The notes under the pieces are model-generated. The model was not told the origin of the DNA. It saw only the letters and a program-made list of their open reading frames with translations, and did not search any database. From contig JBAWEQ010000025.1 of the NCBI GenBank assembly GCA_049591295.1, forward strand, positions 43,888-107,887: a stretch of 64,000 nucleotides of DNA. Direction: 5' to 3'. Positions 49,670 to 58,903 of the stretch are shown one piece after another. Both the position numbers and the translations under genes were made by a program. The DNA is from DTPS01 sp049591295. Its GTDB lineage: Bacteria > Acidobacteriota > UBA4820 > DSQY01. How positions within the stretch are numbered: the first letter of the stretch is position 1; each line of letters opens with the position of its first letter.

Positions 49670-52141
49670 GTGGTGCCCAGGCGGAAGGCCCCGGACTCGA
49701 AAGCCCGCGATGAAGGCGGCTTCGCCCGCCTGGCCATGGAGCGCTCCCCGCTCTCCGCCACGGTGCTCGACGAGGAAGGCCTCATTCTCTACGCCTCCCC
49801 CGGCGCGGCACGCCTATTCGGGCGCTCGGTGGATGAGCTGCTGGGCTGGCGCTTCACCGATTTCCTACCGCCGGAGGACATCCTGGAGTGGATCCGCGTG
49901 ACCGCGGAGGGCGTCCCCGGCAGGTGCATCCGCCACCGGATCGTGACGGCGGCCCGCAAGCTGGTGGAGCTGGAGTCCACCCTCACGGAAGCCGGCCCAG
50001 GCCAGGCATCCGCCCATGTCCTCGTCTTTTCGAGGGAGGCCCGGCCCTCGGCCGCGGCGCCCGGCGAAGGTCCACAATGGCTGCTGAGCGCCATCGAGCA
50101 ACTCGAGGAGTCGGTCCTGATCACCGACCTGGAGGGCACCATCGAATACGTCAACGCCGCCTTTGAGCGGGTGACGGGCTACACGCGGCAGGAGGTCATC
50201 GGCAAGACCCCGAGGATTCTGAAGTCGGGCCACCACGACGAGGCCCTGTACGACCAGCTCTGGAAGGCTTTGTTGACCGGCGATTCCTTCCGTGGGGTGA
50301 TCATCAACCGGCGGAAGGACGGCACGATCTACCACGAGGAGAAGACTATCTCCCCGGTGCGGGACCGCTCGGGGGCCGTCCACCATTTCTTGGCCACGGG
50401 AGTGGACGTCACCCAGAGGCGGATGGCCGAGGAGAGGCTCGTCCAGGGGGCGGAGAGCTTCGCCCTCTCCATCCGGGGCGCCAACGACGGGCTCTGGGAC
50501 TGGGATTTCCGCACCAACAAGCTCTCCCTCTCGCGCCGGTGGAAGGCCATGCTCGGGTACGACGACGGCGACCTGGGCGACCGGCCCGACCATTGGTTCC
50601 GCCTGGTTCACCCCGACGACCTGGCCGAGCTGAAGAAGCGCATGCGCGCCCACGTGGAGGGCCGAGAAGCTCATTTCGAGTGCGAACACCGGATGCTCTG
50701 CAAGAGCGGGGAATACCGCTGGGTGCTCACCCGGGGCATGGCGGTCAGGGACAGCCAGCGCAAGACCTTCCGCATGGCCGGCTCACAGACCGAGATCACC
50801 ACCCGAAAGCTGGCCGAGGAGCAGCTCCAGCACGACGCCCTCCACGATCCCCTCACCGGTCTTCCCAACCGAAGCCTCTTCCTGGACCGGCTCGGGCTGG
50901 CCATGGCGAGAGCTCAGCGCTACGCGGAGTACCGGTTCGGCATCCTTTTCGTGGACCTGGACCGGTTCAAGCTCATCAACGACAGCATGGGCCACCTCTC
51001 GGGCGACGAGCTCCTGATGGAGGTCTCCAACCGCCTGGTCCGCTGCCTGCGGTCCTCGGACACGGTGGCACGGCTGGGAGGCGACGAGTTCGCCGTGCTC
51101 CTGGACAACATCCCCAACGTGGAGACGGCGGTGCGCTTCGCCGAGCGGATTCAGGAGCAGATCGCCGAGCCCTGCCGGCTGGGCGGGCGCGAGGTATACA
51201 GCAGCGGGAGCATCGGCGTCGCCTTCTGGGCGCCCCACTACGAGAGGCCCGACGAGATGATCCGGGACGCGGACACGGCCATGTATGAGGCCAAGCGCCA
51301 GGGACGGGGCTGCCACGCCGTCTTCGACCACGCCATGCGTACGAAGGTCCTGCGGCTGCTCGAGATGGAGACGGACCTCCGCCAGGCGGTGGCGGACAAG
51401 CGCCTGGCCATGTTCTACCAGCCCATCGTGGACCTGGGCTCGGGAAACCTGGTCGGCTTCGAGGCGCTCCTGAGGTGGCGGCACCCGGAGCACGGGGTGG
51501 TACCGCCCGGCGATTTCCTGGAGGTGGCCGAGGAGAACGGCCTGATCCTGCCCATCGGGCAGTTCACCATCCGGGAGGCGGCGCGGCACCTGCGGCTATT
51601 GCAGGACCTGCGCCGCGGGGAGCCGCCCCTGGTCATGTGCATCAACCTCTCCACCTCGCAGTTCGCCCAGCGGGACCTTGCGGAGCAGCTTGGCCAGGCC
51701 GCCTCGGAATTCCGGCTCGACCCGAGCTGGCTGCGGCTGGAGATCACCGAGAGCACGCTCCTTCACCACAGCGACGTGGCGGACGCCACCCTCTCCCAGC
51801 TCAAGGCGCACAACCTGCGCCTCTGCGTCGACGACTTCGGGACGGGCTACGCCTCGCTGAGCAACCTCCGCCGGTACCCCATCGACGCGGTAAAAATCGA
51901 CCACTCCTTCGTGGGCACCATCTGCGAGGACGAGGGTAACCGCGATTTCGTCCGGACCACCATCGCCTTGGCGCAGACGCTCAAGATGCAGGCGGTGGCC
52001 GTAGGCATCGAGAGGCCGGACCAGATCGAGATGCTGCGCTCCATGGGATGCCCGTACGGACAGGGCTACTACTTCGCCCGGCCCATGGAGGAGGAGGACT
52101 CCGTGGCGTTCCTGCAGTCCTTCCCCGGCGCCCCGCACTAG
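49670..52141 (+). CDS. PAS-PAS-PAS-GGDEF-EAL protein, EAL domain probably impaired
   Basis: 823 residues, cytoplasmic. Three PAS-type sensor domains (about 20-120, 140-255, 265-385), GGDEF (about 395-550) with intact GGDEF at residues 470-474 and an I-site RSSD five residues before it, then EAL (about 565-815). The EAL keeps E598-A-L, LEITES, DDFGTGYASLSNL and VKIDHSF, but the EGVE motif that carries a catalytic glutamate reads VGIE (Val778). It therefore probably synthesises c-di-GMP, while hydrolysis is doubtful. GTG 49670 has GGAGG six bases upstream. Confidence 0.93.
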   Translation: MVPRRKAPDSKARDEGGFARLAMERSPLSATVLDEEGLILYASPGAARLFGRSVDELLGWRFTDFLPPEDILEWIRVTAEGVPGRCIRHRIVTAARKLVELESTLTEAGPGQASAHVLVFSREARPSAAAPGEGPQWLLSAIEQLEESVLITDLEGTIEYVNAAFERVTGYTRQEVIGKTPRILKSGHHDEALYDQLWKALLTGDSFRGVIINRRKDGTIYHEEKTISPVRDRSGAVHHFLATGVDVTQRRMAEERLVQGAESFALSIRGANDGLWDWDFRTNKLSLSRRWKAMLGYDDGDLGDRPDHWFRLVHPDDLAELKKRMRAHVEGREAHFECEHRMLCKSGEYRWVLTRGMAVRDSQRKTFRMAGSQTEITTRKLAEEQLQHDALHDPLTGLPNRSLFLDRLGLAMARAQRYAEYRFGILFVDLDRFKLINDSMGHLSGDELLMEVSNRLVRCLRSSDTVARLGGDEFAVLLDNIPNVETAVRFAERIQEQIAEPCRLGGREVYSSGSIGVAFWAPHYERPDEMIRDADTAMYEAKRQGRGCHAVFDHAMRTKVLRLLEMETDLRQAVADKRLAMFYQPIVDLGSGNLVGFEALLRWRHPEHGVVPPGDFLEVAEENGLILPIGQFTIREAARHLRLLQDLRRGEPPLVMCINLSTSQFAQRDLAEQLGQAASEFRLDPSWLRLEITESTLLHHSDVADATLSQLKAHNLRLCVDDFGTGYASLSNLRRYPIDAVKIDHSFVGTICEDEGNRDFVRTTIALAQTLKMQAVAVGIERPDQIEMLRSMGCPYGQGYYFARPMEEEDSVAFLQSFPGAPH

Positions 52142-52196
52142 AGCGGAAATAGCCGCACGCCAGCGGCGGGCGGCACTTCTCCCCGGCCTGCCGCTC

Positions 52197-54911
52197 TCAC
52201 ATCGGCGCCCCCTCGGGACTCACGAGCGCTGGCTCCGGAAATCCGGCCGCCTTGAGCTGCGGAAGGACCGTCGCCTTGTCGCCCACCAGCACCACCAGCA
52301 GATTGCTCCAGTCGAAGAGCCCCGAGGCCGCTCTCGCATTGACTCCGGAGAGATCCACGCGGTCCAGTGCCGCGATCTCCCGCCCCACCGAATCCAGGGG
52401 ACGGCCGTTGGCGATGATCTCCCCGAGGGTGTCCGAAAGGCCCGAAGCGGTGGCCGCCGAGCTCACGAGGTCGAAGCGGACCGTCCGGGTGGCCTTCGTG
52501 AGCTCATCGGCGGTGACGTTGCCCGAGGCGATGGCGTCGAACTCGCGCTTGAACTCCGCCAGCGCAGCCCCCGTCACGGCGGTCTGGACCGACGACGAGG
52601 CTCCCAGCAGGGACTGGTCGGCCTCCCGCCACAGGCTGCTGCGAGCGCCGTAGGAGTAGCCGTGCTTTTCACGGATGTTCTGCATGAGGCGGCTCGTGAA
52701 GGCGCCTCCGAAGAGGGTGTTGAGGCTGTCGTTCAGCGCCTCCCCATCGGGCCCGGCGGAGGCCGCCACCGGGCGCATCATGGTGAGGACCGTTTGGGGT
52801 GCCCCGGGGCGGTCCACCAACACGAGCCTCCCGGGCGCCGGCTGGGTCAGGGGTTCCAGAGCGGAGGGGACGTCCTCGGCCGGAGGCCGCCAGCCGCCGA
52901 GTCGCCGGTCTAGGGCCGCCTTTAGCGCCTCGGAATCGAAGTCTCCGACGAAGACGAGGCTCGCGCCGGCGGGACGGAGCAGGCGCGGCAGGCACTCTCT
53001 CACGTCTTTCAGCTCGATGGCCTGCACCGTCGCCGCGTAGCCCGCCCTCGGGCGCCCGCGGGGGTCGTCCCGGCCGAAGATCATGGCCCGAGACGCCATG
53101 ACGGCCACGGCCTCGGGCCGTTCCACCCTGGATCGGATGCCGGCCAGGGCGAGCTCCTTCTCGCGAGAGAAGTCCTTCTCGGAGAGCGTGGGCCGGACCA
53201 CCGCGTCGGTGAAGAGATCGAGCGTGGGAGCGAGCTTGGAGGAGAGCCCGTCGACCCTCACGGTGAGGGCGTGCCAGCTGCTCCCCGCTTCGATGGACGC
53301 GCCGAGCGAGGCGGCGGCCTCGGCGAAGCCCTCGGCGTCCAGGGACCCCGCGCCGTCGGTCAGGAGCGAGGCGGAGAGGGCGGCGAGGCCGGCCTTCTCC
53401 TTGGGAACGAGCCTCTCCCCACCGTCCACCACGAGCACTCCCGAGAAGAGGCCGGTCCCGGGGCGGCTCACCACGTAGAGCTTCATCCCGTTGGCGAGGG
53501 TCATGGCCTCTGGCACCGGGGAATGCACCGGGGCGGGCGGGAAATCGGCCGGACGCCGGGCGAGGTCCGCGCCGGGGCTCGCCGCCCCCCCGGGCAGGAT
53601 GCGCAGGTCCAGCCTGCCCTCCCCGAGCACCTTGCAGGCCCAGCTCTTCAGTGAATCGGCGCTGGCGGAGGTGGTAGCGGCGAGGTCGCGCCGGAAGCCG
53701 TCGGGATCGCCGAAGGCGTGGTAGTAGGCGTTGAGCATGTCCGCCCGCTCCTGCAGGTCCTCCACCCTCCGCAGAAAGTGCGACTCCGCCGAGGCCTTCA
53801 CCCTCTTCAGCTCGGCCTCCGTCGGTCCCTCCCGTTTGTAGCGATCCAGCTCCTCCAGGACGGTCCTCTTGATCCGCTCCAGGTCGGCCCCTTCGGCGGC
53901 CCGCACCTGCACCGTGAACTCGGAGCCCAGATCCCTGGAGTGCTGGTAGACCGCCACGCTCTGCGCGGTCCGGTCCTGAAGGACCAGCCTCTGATACAGG
54001 CGGCCGGCGTTGTCGGCCGAGAGGACGGCGGCCGTCAGGTTCATCTCGGCGTCGCCGGGATCGAAGGCCCTGGGCGAGGGCCAGACCAGCCAGAGCATGG
54101 GGTAGCGGACCTTGTCCGTGGCCATGCGGCGGATCTCCCGGTCCAGCACCACGGGGGCCGCCGAGCGGTGCTCGGGAAGCGGCTGGGCCGGCACCGCGCC
54201 GAAAGTCTCGGCGATGATCTTCTTCACGGCCGCCCGCTCGAAGTCTCCGGCCACGACCAGGCTGGCGTTTCCAGGGACGTAATAGGTGGCGAAGAAGTCC
54301 TTGACGTCTTTCAAGGTGGCCGCCTCCAGGTCCTCGTGGCTCCCGATGACCGGGTGGTGGTAGGGGTGTCCTTCGGGGTAGAGGGCCTCGGGGATCATGA
54401 GCCACGCCTTGGCGTACGGTTGGTTCTCGTAGCTCTGCCTGCGTTCGTTGCGGACCACGCTGCGCTGGAGGTCCAGCTTCTCCTGGGTCATGGCCTTGCC
54501 CAGGCCCTCCATGCGGTCCGCGTCCAGCCAGAGAAGAGTCGGAAGCAGGGTGCTCGGTCCCCAGCTGTAGTAATTGGTGCGGTCCTCGGCGGTGGAGGCG
54601 TTGTTGGCCCCGCCTCCGCCCTCCATGATCCGGTCGAACTGGCCCTGCGGCACCCGATCGGTCCCCATGAACATGAGGTGCTCGAAGAGGTGGGCGAAGC
54701 CCGTCCGGCCCTTCGCCTCGTCTTTGGCCCCGACGGCATACCAGAGGTTGACGGCCACCTGAGGCAGCCGGTGATCCTCATGGAGGATGACCGTGAGGCC
54801 GTTGGGCAGCGTGTAGGTCTCCACCGGAACGTCCTGGGACTGGACCGGCAGGGCGATCCCCAGGGCCACCATCACCAAGCCCGCGCAGAACAAGCCAAGG
54901 CGCTTCAGCAT
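52197..54911 (-). CDS. Secreted M16-family zinc protease (two-domain, pitrilysin-like)
   Basis: 904 residues with a signal peptide (LKRLGLFCAGLVMVALGIALPVQS). The first M16 domain has the inverted zinc motif HLFEH (RTGFAHLFEHLMFMGT) and the downstream acidic segment VVRNERRQSYENQPYAK. The second half repeats the fold without zinc ligands, as usual for fused M16 pairs. It degrades peptides in the periplasm. ATG 54911 follows GGAGGAGGGGGAG. It converges on the GGDEF-EAL gene. Confidence 0.94.
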   Translation of the reverse strand: MLKRLGLFCAGLVMVALGIALPVQSQDVPVETYTLPNGLTVILHEDHRLPQVAVNLWYAVGAKDEAKGRTGFAHLFEHLMFMGTDRVPQGQFDRIMEGGGGANNASTAEDRTNYYSWGPSTLLPTLLWLDADRMEGLGKAMTQEKLDLQRSVVRNERRQSYENQPYAKAWLMIPEALYPEGHPYHHPVIGSHEDLEAATLKDVKDFFATYYVPGNASLVVAGDFERAAVKKIIAETFGAVPAQPLPEHRSAAPVVLDREIRRMATDKVRYPMLWLVWPSPRAFDPGDAEMNLTAAVLSADNAGRLYQRLVLQDRTAQSVAVYQHSRDLGSEFTVQVRAAEGADLERIKRTVLEELDRYKREGPTEAELKRVKASAESHFLRRVEDLQERADMLNAYYHAFGDPDGFRRDLAATTSASADSLKSWACKVLGEGRLDLRILPGGAASPGADLARRPADFPPAPVHSPVPEAMTLANGMKLYVVSRPGTGLFSGVLVVDGGERLVPKEKAGLAALSASLLTDGAGSLDAEGFAEAAASLGASIEAGSSWHALTVRVDGLSSKLAPTLDLFTDAVVRPTLSEKDFSREKELALAGIRSRVERPEAVAVMASRAMIFGRDDPRGRPRAGYAATVQAIELKDVRECLPRLLRPAGASLVFVGDFDSEALKAALDRRLGGWRPPAEDVPSALEPLTQPAPGRLVLVDRPGAPQTVLTMMRPVAASAGPDGEALNDSLNTLFGGAFTSRLMQNIREKHGYSYGARSSLWREADQSLLGASSSVQTAVTGAALAEFKREFDAIASGNVTADELTKATRTVRFDLVSSAATASGLSDTLGEIIANGRPLDSVGREIAALDRVDLSGVNARAASGLFDWSNLLVVLVGDKATVLPQLKAAGFPEPALVSPEGAPM

Positions 54912-55031
54912 CTCCCCCTCCTCCCCTATCGGCATGATGGGCATTCCCCCGTTTCCCGGACCCCGGACCGGGACCAACCACCCCAGATGGCACGGCGGCC
55001 CGACGCGGGGCTGGCCGCCTGCTTGAAGGCT

Positions 55032-55430
55032 TCATACGCGGCCGCGGCCCGCCGGGTTTATCCCCCCGATTCCCGCAGGCCCGATTTCTCGTTCGGCCGG
55101 CTGACCCTCCGGCGGCCGCAGAGCGATGCCCAGGGCATCCAGCTTGCGCGCCATCCCCTCCGCGGTGTTGAGCGTGTGGACCACGGTTCCGTCCGCCCGC
55201 TCGTAGGCGATGAGGCCTCCGCCCTCCAAGAACGCCACGGCCACCCCGTCGCGCAGGCCGAGCACGGTGATGCGAAGGACCCCCACCCCCTCTCCCGCCA
55301 GTTCCTCCACCGTCAGCCGGCGTGGCCCTCCCGCGAGCACGAAGCGTCCCGGACAGTGGCGGATGGGCCTCCAGGGCCACGACGCCATGAGTTCCCGCAC
55401 GCTCCGCCCCGGCTTTCTGACCTCGGCCAT
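55032..55430 (-). CDS. Conserved-looking hypothetical protein next to yfcE
   Basis: 132 residues with no recognised motif. The middle part (LRITVLGLRDGVAVAFLEGGGLIAYERADGTVVHTL) looks like a small beta-rich domain; the ends are Pro/Gly-rich. It starts 7 bases after the phosphoesterase stop, so the two are probably co-transcribed. The coding call rests on frame length, spacing and codon usage. Confidence 0.55.
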   Translation of the reverse strand: MAEVRKPGRSVRELMASWPWRPIRHCPGRFVLAGGPRRLTVEELAGEGVGVLRITVLGLRDGVAVAFLEGGGLIAYERADGTVVHTLNTAEGMARKLDALGIALRPPEGQPAEREIGPAGIGGINPAGRGRV

Positions 55431-55437
55431 GGGCCCA

Positions 55438-55910
55438 TCACTCCGTCAGTGCCACCAGCCGGTGGTTCACCCGCCCACCCTCCACCGTCAGGACGGCCGC
55501 CGAGACGGGCAGGGTGAAGCGGCGAGGGCCGGCGCTCCCCGGGTTCAGGTGCAGCACGCCCCGGCTCACCTCGGCCGAGGGACGGTGCGAGTGGCCGGAA
55601 ACGATCACCCCCACGCCGGCGGCGGCTGGGTCCAAGTCCAGTTCTCCGGCATCGTGGATCAGGTAGATCAGTACACCTGCGACCTCGACGGCGTCGGTGA
55701 GGGGAAGGCCCTCGGCCCACTCTCCCCGGTCCACGTTGCCGCGGACGGCCCGCACCGGCGCGATCGTCCTGAGCCCTTCCAGCACCGCGGGCGAGCCGAC
55801 GTCCCCCGCGTGCACAGGATGAGGCGGCTGCCCCGCATGGCCTCCAGGGCCTCCGGCCTCAGCAGGCCGTGGGTGTCGGAGAGGACTCCGATCTTTATCC
55901 GGCTTCCCAT
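55438..55910 (-). pseudogene. YfcE/MJ0936-type metallophosphoesterase, frameshifted
   Basis: All metal-binding blocks of the small calcineurin-like phosphoesterases are encoded but lie in two frames. Frame one gives MGSRIKIGVLSDTHGLLRPEAL and LILC. Frame two gives HAGDVGSPAVLEGL, VRGNVDRGEW, IHDAGELD and SGHSHRPS. The break lies at 55812-55820, where CTG is followed by TG before the CAC-GCG of HAGD, as if two bases were added or one lost. Either the gene is recently inactivated, the base call is wrong, or the ribosome shifts frame. Family enzymes hydrolyse phosphodiesters. Confidence 0.8.
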
Positions 55911-56018
55911 GAACGCCGCCTCGCCTTCTACTTCATCCCTTCCCCTTCTTCGGGGGCCGCATGGTCAGAAGCAGATTGTATCAGCACCGCCGGCCATGCG
56001 ACGCCCGAGGTCGTCCGG

Positions 56019-56993
56019 ATGGAGTCGAATAGTCCCGGTTCAAAAGGGGTTACAAAAGGCAGAGCGGCCCGTCATCCGGCCGCCCGAGGAGGAGTTCCCC
56101 TGGACCCGATCGAAGCGCTGCTCAGCCGTCTCATCGACTACGCCGGCCTCTTTCCGCCCGCCGGATTGACCATGGCCGATGCCGTGTCGAACTACGCGGC
56201 CCACCTCCGCGGACCTCATGCTTGGATGCTGGGCCGCTTCGTCGTTCCCGAAGCCCGCCTGCGTGAGCTGGAGGCCGCGGTGGCGGCGCTGCCGTCCGCT
56301 GAAGGCGCCGCTCCATGGCGGTTGAGCGTGCTGGTCCCCCCTCCGTGGGAGGAGGCGTCTAGGAGAATTGGCTCCCTGGGCCTGGAGGAAGATCAGCCTC
56401 TCCGCCTTCTCGCGGTGGAGGCCGTGGACGTCAGGGTGGAGCGGCCCGAGGACGTGGCGGCAGCGAGGGAGGCCTTTCCGCGAACGCCGGAACTCTACGT
56501 GGAACCTCCCCCCCACGCTTCGCCGGAGCCTTTCCTGGCAGCCATAGCAGCAGCCGGGGTGCGTGCCAAGATCCGGACCGGTGGAGTCTCTCTCGAACAG
56601 ATCCCCGGGGCCGCGTCCCTCGCCTGGTTCATGACAGCCGCCCGATCCGCCGGCGTCCCCTTCAAAGCCACGGCCGGCCTGCATCATGCGCTCCGCTCCG
56701 TGCGGCCCCTCACCTACGAACCCGGCGCCCCCAGGGGATTGATGCACGGCTTCCTCAACCTGTTCCTGGCCGCCGCGCTCATCCGGAGCCTCGGCGCGGG
56801 GGCCGAGGAGGCCCTCCGCCTCATCGAGGAGCGGTCCCCCTCCGCCCTCCATTTGGATTCCCGGGGAGTCGCTTGGTCAGGCCGCCGATTGGGCTCCGAG
56901 GAGATTGCTCTCGGGCGGACCTTTGCCCTGTCCTTCGGCTCCTGCTCCTTCACGGAGCCGGTGGCTGACCTGAAGGAGATGCGATGGCTGTGA
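56019..56993 (+). CDS. Uncharacterised protein co-translated with fumarylacetoacetase
   Basis: About 324 residues, soluble, Ala/Leu/Arg-rich. Recognisable stretches are LIDYAGLFPPAGLTMADAV, LGRFVVPEARLRELE, GVRAKIRTGGVSLEQIPG, FKATAGLHHALRS and LMHGFLNLFLAAAL. The alternation of strands and helices suggests an alpha/beta barrel-like enzyme but I recognise no family. The 3' end overlaps fahA by 10 bases, so it is part of the same operon and likely acts on aromatic-amino-acid breakdown products. The start is uncertain: ATG 56019 has GAGG upstream, while the conserved-looking part begins near 56100 after GGAGGAG. Confidence 0.75.
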   Translation: MESNSPGSKGVTKGRAARHPAARGGVPLDPIEALLSRLIDYAGLFPPAGLTMADAVSNYAAHLRGPHAWMLGRFVVPEARLRELEAAVAALPSAEGAAPWRLSVLVPPPWEEASRRIGSLGLEEDQPLRLLAVEAVDVRVERPEDVAAAREAFPRTPELYVEPPPHASPEPFLAAIAAAGVRAKIRTGGVSLEQIPGAASLAWFMTAARSAGVPFKATAGLHHALRSVRPLTYEPGAPRGLMHGFLNLFLAAALIRSLGAGAEEALRLIEERSPSALHLDSRGVAWSGRRLGSEEIALGRTFALSFGSCSFTEPVADLKEMRWL

Positions 56994-58324
56994 TTCGAAT
57001 TGACGAGACCCACCGTCCCGAGCTGCGCTCCTTCGTGGCGTCGGCCAATGAGGCTGGCTCCGACTTCCCCATCCAGAACCTTCCTTTCGGAGTCTTCAGG
57101 CGCCACGGCTCGACCGACGCTCCCAGGATCGGGGTCGCCATCGGGAACGAGATCCTGGACCTGTCCGCCTGCGCTCCCCTCGGTCTCCTCGATCCCGCGG
57201 GCCCCGCCGTGGCGGCCGCCTGCCTCGCGCCCGCCCTCAATCCCCTCATGGCCCTCGGCCGGGGAGCCTGGCGCGGCCTCCGCCTTGCGCTCAGCCACCT
57301 CCTCGCCGAGGATTCACCCGCCGTCCGCAGGGACCCCGGGCTGAAGGAGCGGATCCTCCTGCCCATGACCGATGCGACGCTCCTCCTGCCTGCCCAAGTG
57401 GGCGACTACACCGACTTCTACGCCTCCCTGCACCATGCAACCAACGTGGGCAGCATGTTCCGGCCCGACAACCCCCTCCTGCCCAACTACAAGCACGTAC
57501 CCATCGGCTATCACGGCCGAGCCTCCTCTCTTGTGCCGAGCGGGACACCCGTGCTCCGCCCCTCGGGACAGATCCTGCCGGAGGGCGCCTCCTCCCCCCT
57601 GTTCGGTCCCACGAAGCAGATGGATTACGAATGCGAGGTGGGTGGCTTCGTCGGAGCGGGCAACGTGCTCGGCCGCCCCATCCGGCTCGCGGAGGCCGAG
57701 GAGCACCTCTTCGGCCTCTGTCTGGTGAACGACTGGTCCGCCCGGGACGTGCAGAGGTGGGAGTATCAGCCCCTCGGGCCCTTCCTCGCCAAGAACTTCG
57801 CCACGAGTCTCTCTCCCTGGGTGGTGACCCTCGACGCCCTGGCCCCCTTCAGGACTCCGCGATCCGCGCGGGCGGAAGGCGATCCCCCTCTCCTTCCTTA
57901 CCTGGACGCCGAGGAGGACCGGCTGAACGGCGCCATCGACCTGACGGTGGAGGTCCACCTGAGCACGCGGCGGATGAGGGAGTCGGGAGTGGCCCCCGTC
58001 AGGCTCAGCCGAGGCCGGTTCAGGGAGCTGTATTGGACCATGGCGCAGATGCTGGCCCACCACGCGAGCAACGGGTGCAACCTGAGGCCCGGCGACCTCC
58101 TGGCCAGCGGTACCCTCTCCGGCCCGGAACGGGAGAACCGCGGCTGCCTGCTGGAGCTGACTTGGCGGGGACGGGAGCCCGTCTCGCTTCCCACAGGGGA
58201 GAGCCGCACCTTCCTGGAAGACGGCGACGCAGTGACTTTGCGGGGCGCCTGCGAACGGGAGGGATTCGCGCGCATCGGCTTCGGCGAGTGCACGGGCACG
58301 GTCGTTGCGGACGACACCCTTTGA
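56984..58324 (+). CDS. fahA: Fumarylacetoacetase
   Basis: A 446-residue two-domain enzyme hydrolysing fumarylacetoacetate to fumarate and acetoacetate, the last step of tyrosine degradation. The active-site segment DYTDFYASLHHATNVG (metal Asp and catalytic His) is followed by IGYHGRASS, MDYECEVGGFVG, VNDWSARDVQRWEY and GSGTLSGPE-like ASGTLSGPE. AAGGAGATG precedes the ATG. Homogentisate dioxygenase and the isomerase are not in the window. Confidence 0.96.
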   Translation: MAVIRIDETHRPELRSFVASANEAGSDFPIQNLPFGVFRRHGSTDAPRIGVAIGNEILDLSACAPLGLLDPAGPAVAAACLAPALNPLMALGRGAWRGLRLALSHLLAEDSPAVRRDPGLKERILLPMTDATLLLPAQVGDYTDFYASLHHATNVGSMFRPDNPLLPNYKHVPIGYHGRASSLVPSGTPVLRPSGQILPEGASSPLFGPTKQMDYECEVGGFVGAGNVLGRPIRLAEAEEHLFGLCLVNDWSARDVQRWEYQPLGPFLAKNFATSLSPWVVTLDALAPFRTPRSARAEGDPPLLPYLDAEEDRLNGAIDLTVEVHLSTRRMRESGVAPVRLSRGRFRELYWTMAQMLAHHASNGCNLRPGDLLASGTLSGPERENRGCLLELTWRGREPVSLPTGESRTFLEDGDAVTLRGACEREGFARIGFGECTGTVVADDTL

Positions 58325-58350
58325 GCCGCGAACGGCCTCCCCGGAGGGCG

Positions 58351-58788
58351 TCAGCCCTCCCGGGTTGCGCCGATGGGTTGGTCGTGTGTGACGGGGACGA
58401 AGGCGAAGGATAGGACCTTGCGCTCCTCAGCCAACGTGCTGAAGGTCAGGATGGCATCCACGTATCCCCTCTCGAAGGTGCAGAGCACGTGGATGCGCCA
58501 GCGCGCCCCCTCCAGGTCCGCGGCCGTGTAATGGCGGCCCTGGAACCGGCCGTATTTCCGCGTAAGATCGCCCCACCGCTCCTTGAGTTGCTCCACCGTC
58601 GCATCGCCGCGCTGATTCGCGGGAAGGCACTGGGCCGCCCTGAAGAAATCGCCCGCGGCCAGAAGGTCCACGAAGTCGAGGGCCTCGTCGTAGGGCGCGT
58701 CCCCGAAGACGCCCGGAGCGGGCGGGACCTGACTCGCCACCGGAAGAGCAAGCAACGGCAGAAAACCGAGACACAACCACCACCTCAC
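58351..58788 (-). CDS. Exported DUF3887-like protein
   Basis: 145 residues with a signal peptide (WWLCLGFLPLLALPVAS). The mature part has the DUF3887 pattern: ALDFVDLLAAGDFFRAAQCL, VEQLKERWGDLTRKYGRFQG, then strands ending FAFVPV. The domain has an NTF2-like fold and often accompanies exported hydrolases. The GTG start is taken at 58788 because GGAG lies eight bases upstream and the signal peptide begins here. It converges with fahA. Confidence 0.75.
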   Translation of the reverse strand: MRWWLCLGFLPLLALPVASQVPPAPGVFGDAPYDEALDFVDLLAAGDFFRAAQCLPANQRGDATVEQLKERWGDLTRKYGRFQGRHYTAADLEGARWRIHVLCTFERGYVDAILTFSTLAEERKVLSFAFVPVTHDQPIGATREG

Positions 58789-58852
58789 GTTCGGACTCCT
58801 TCCTCGTTCCAACGTAATTCCCGGTGGGGCCTGCGGCAAGGGCCAGGAAATG

Positions 58853-58884
58853 AAAAGGCCGCCCGCGTGGTACAGCGGGCGGCC
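58853..58884 (-). terminator. Rho-independent terminator of serC
   Basis: Minus strand 10-bp perfect stem (GGCCGCCCGC / GCGGGCGGCC), 8-base loop, followed by TTTTC, 20 bases after the serC stop. Confidence 0.88.
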
Positions 58885-58903
58885 AAGGCATTCGAGAGCA
58901 GTA

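Noticed and set aside
47856..49901. 681-codon plus-strand frame opposite the aldehyde dehydrogenase
   Set aside because: It is a shadow of GapN (catalytic motifs intact on the minus strand) and runs on into the intergenic region without domains.
53718..55517. 599-codon plus-strand frame opposite the M16 protease
   Set aside because: Low-complexity shadow of the M16 gene; the real gene has HxxEH and a signal peptide.
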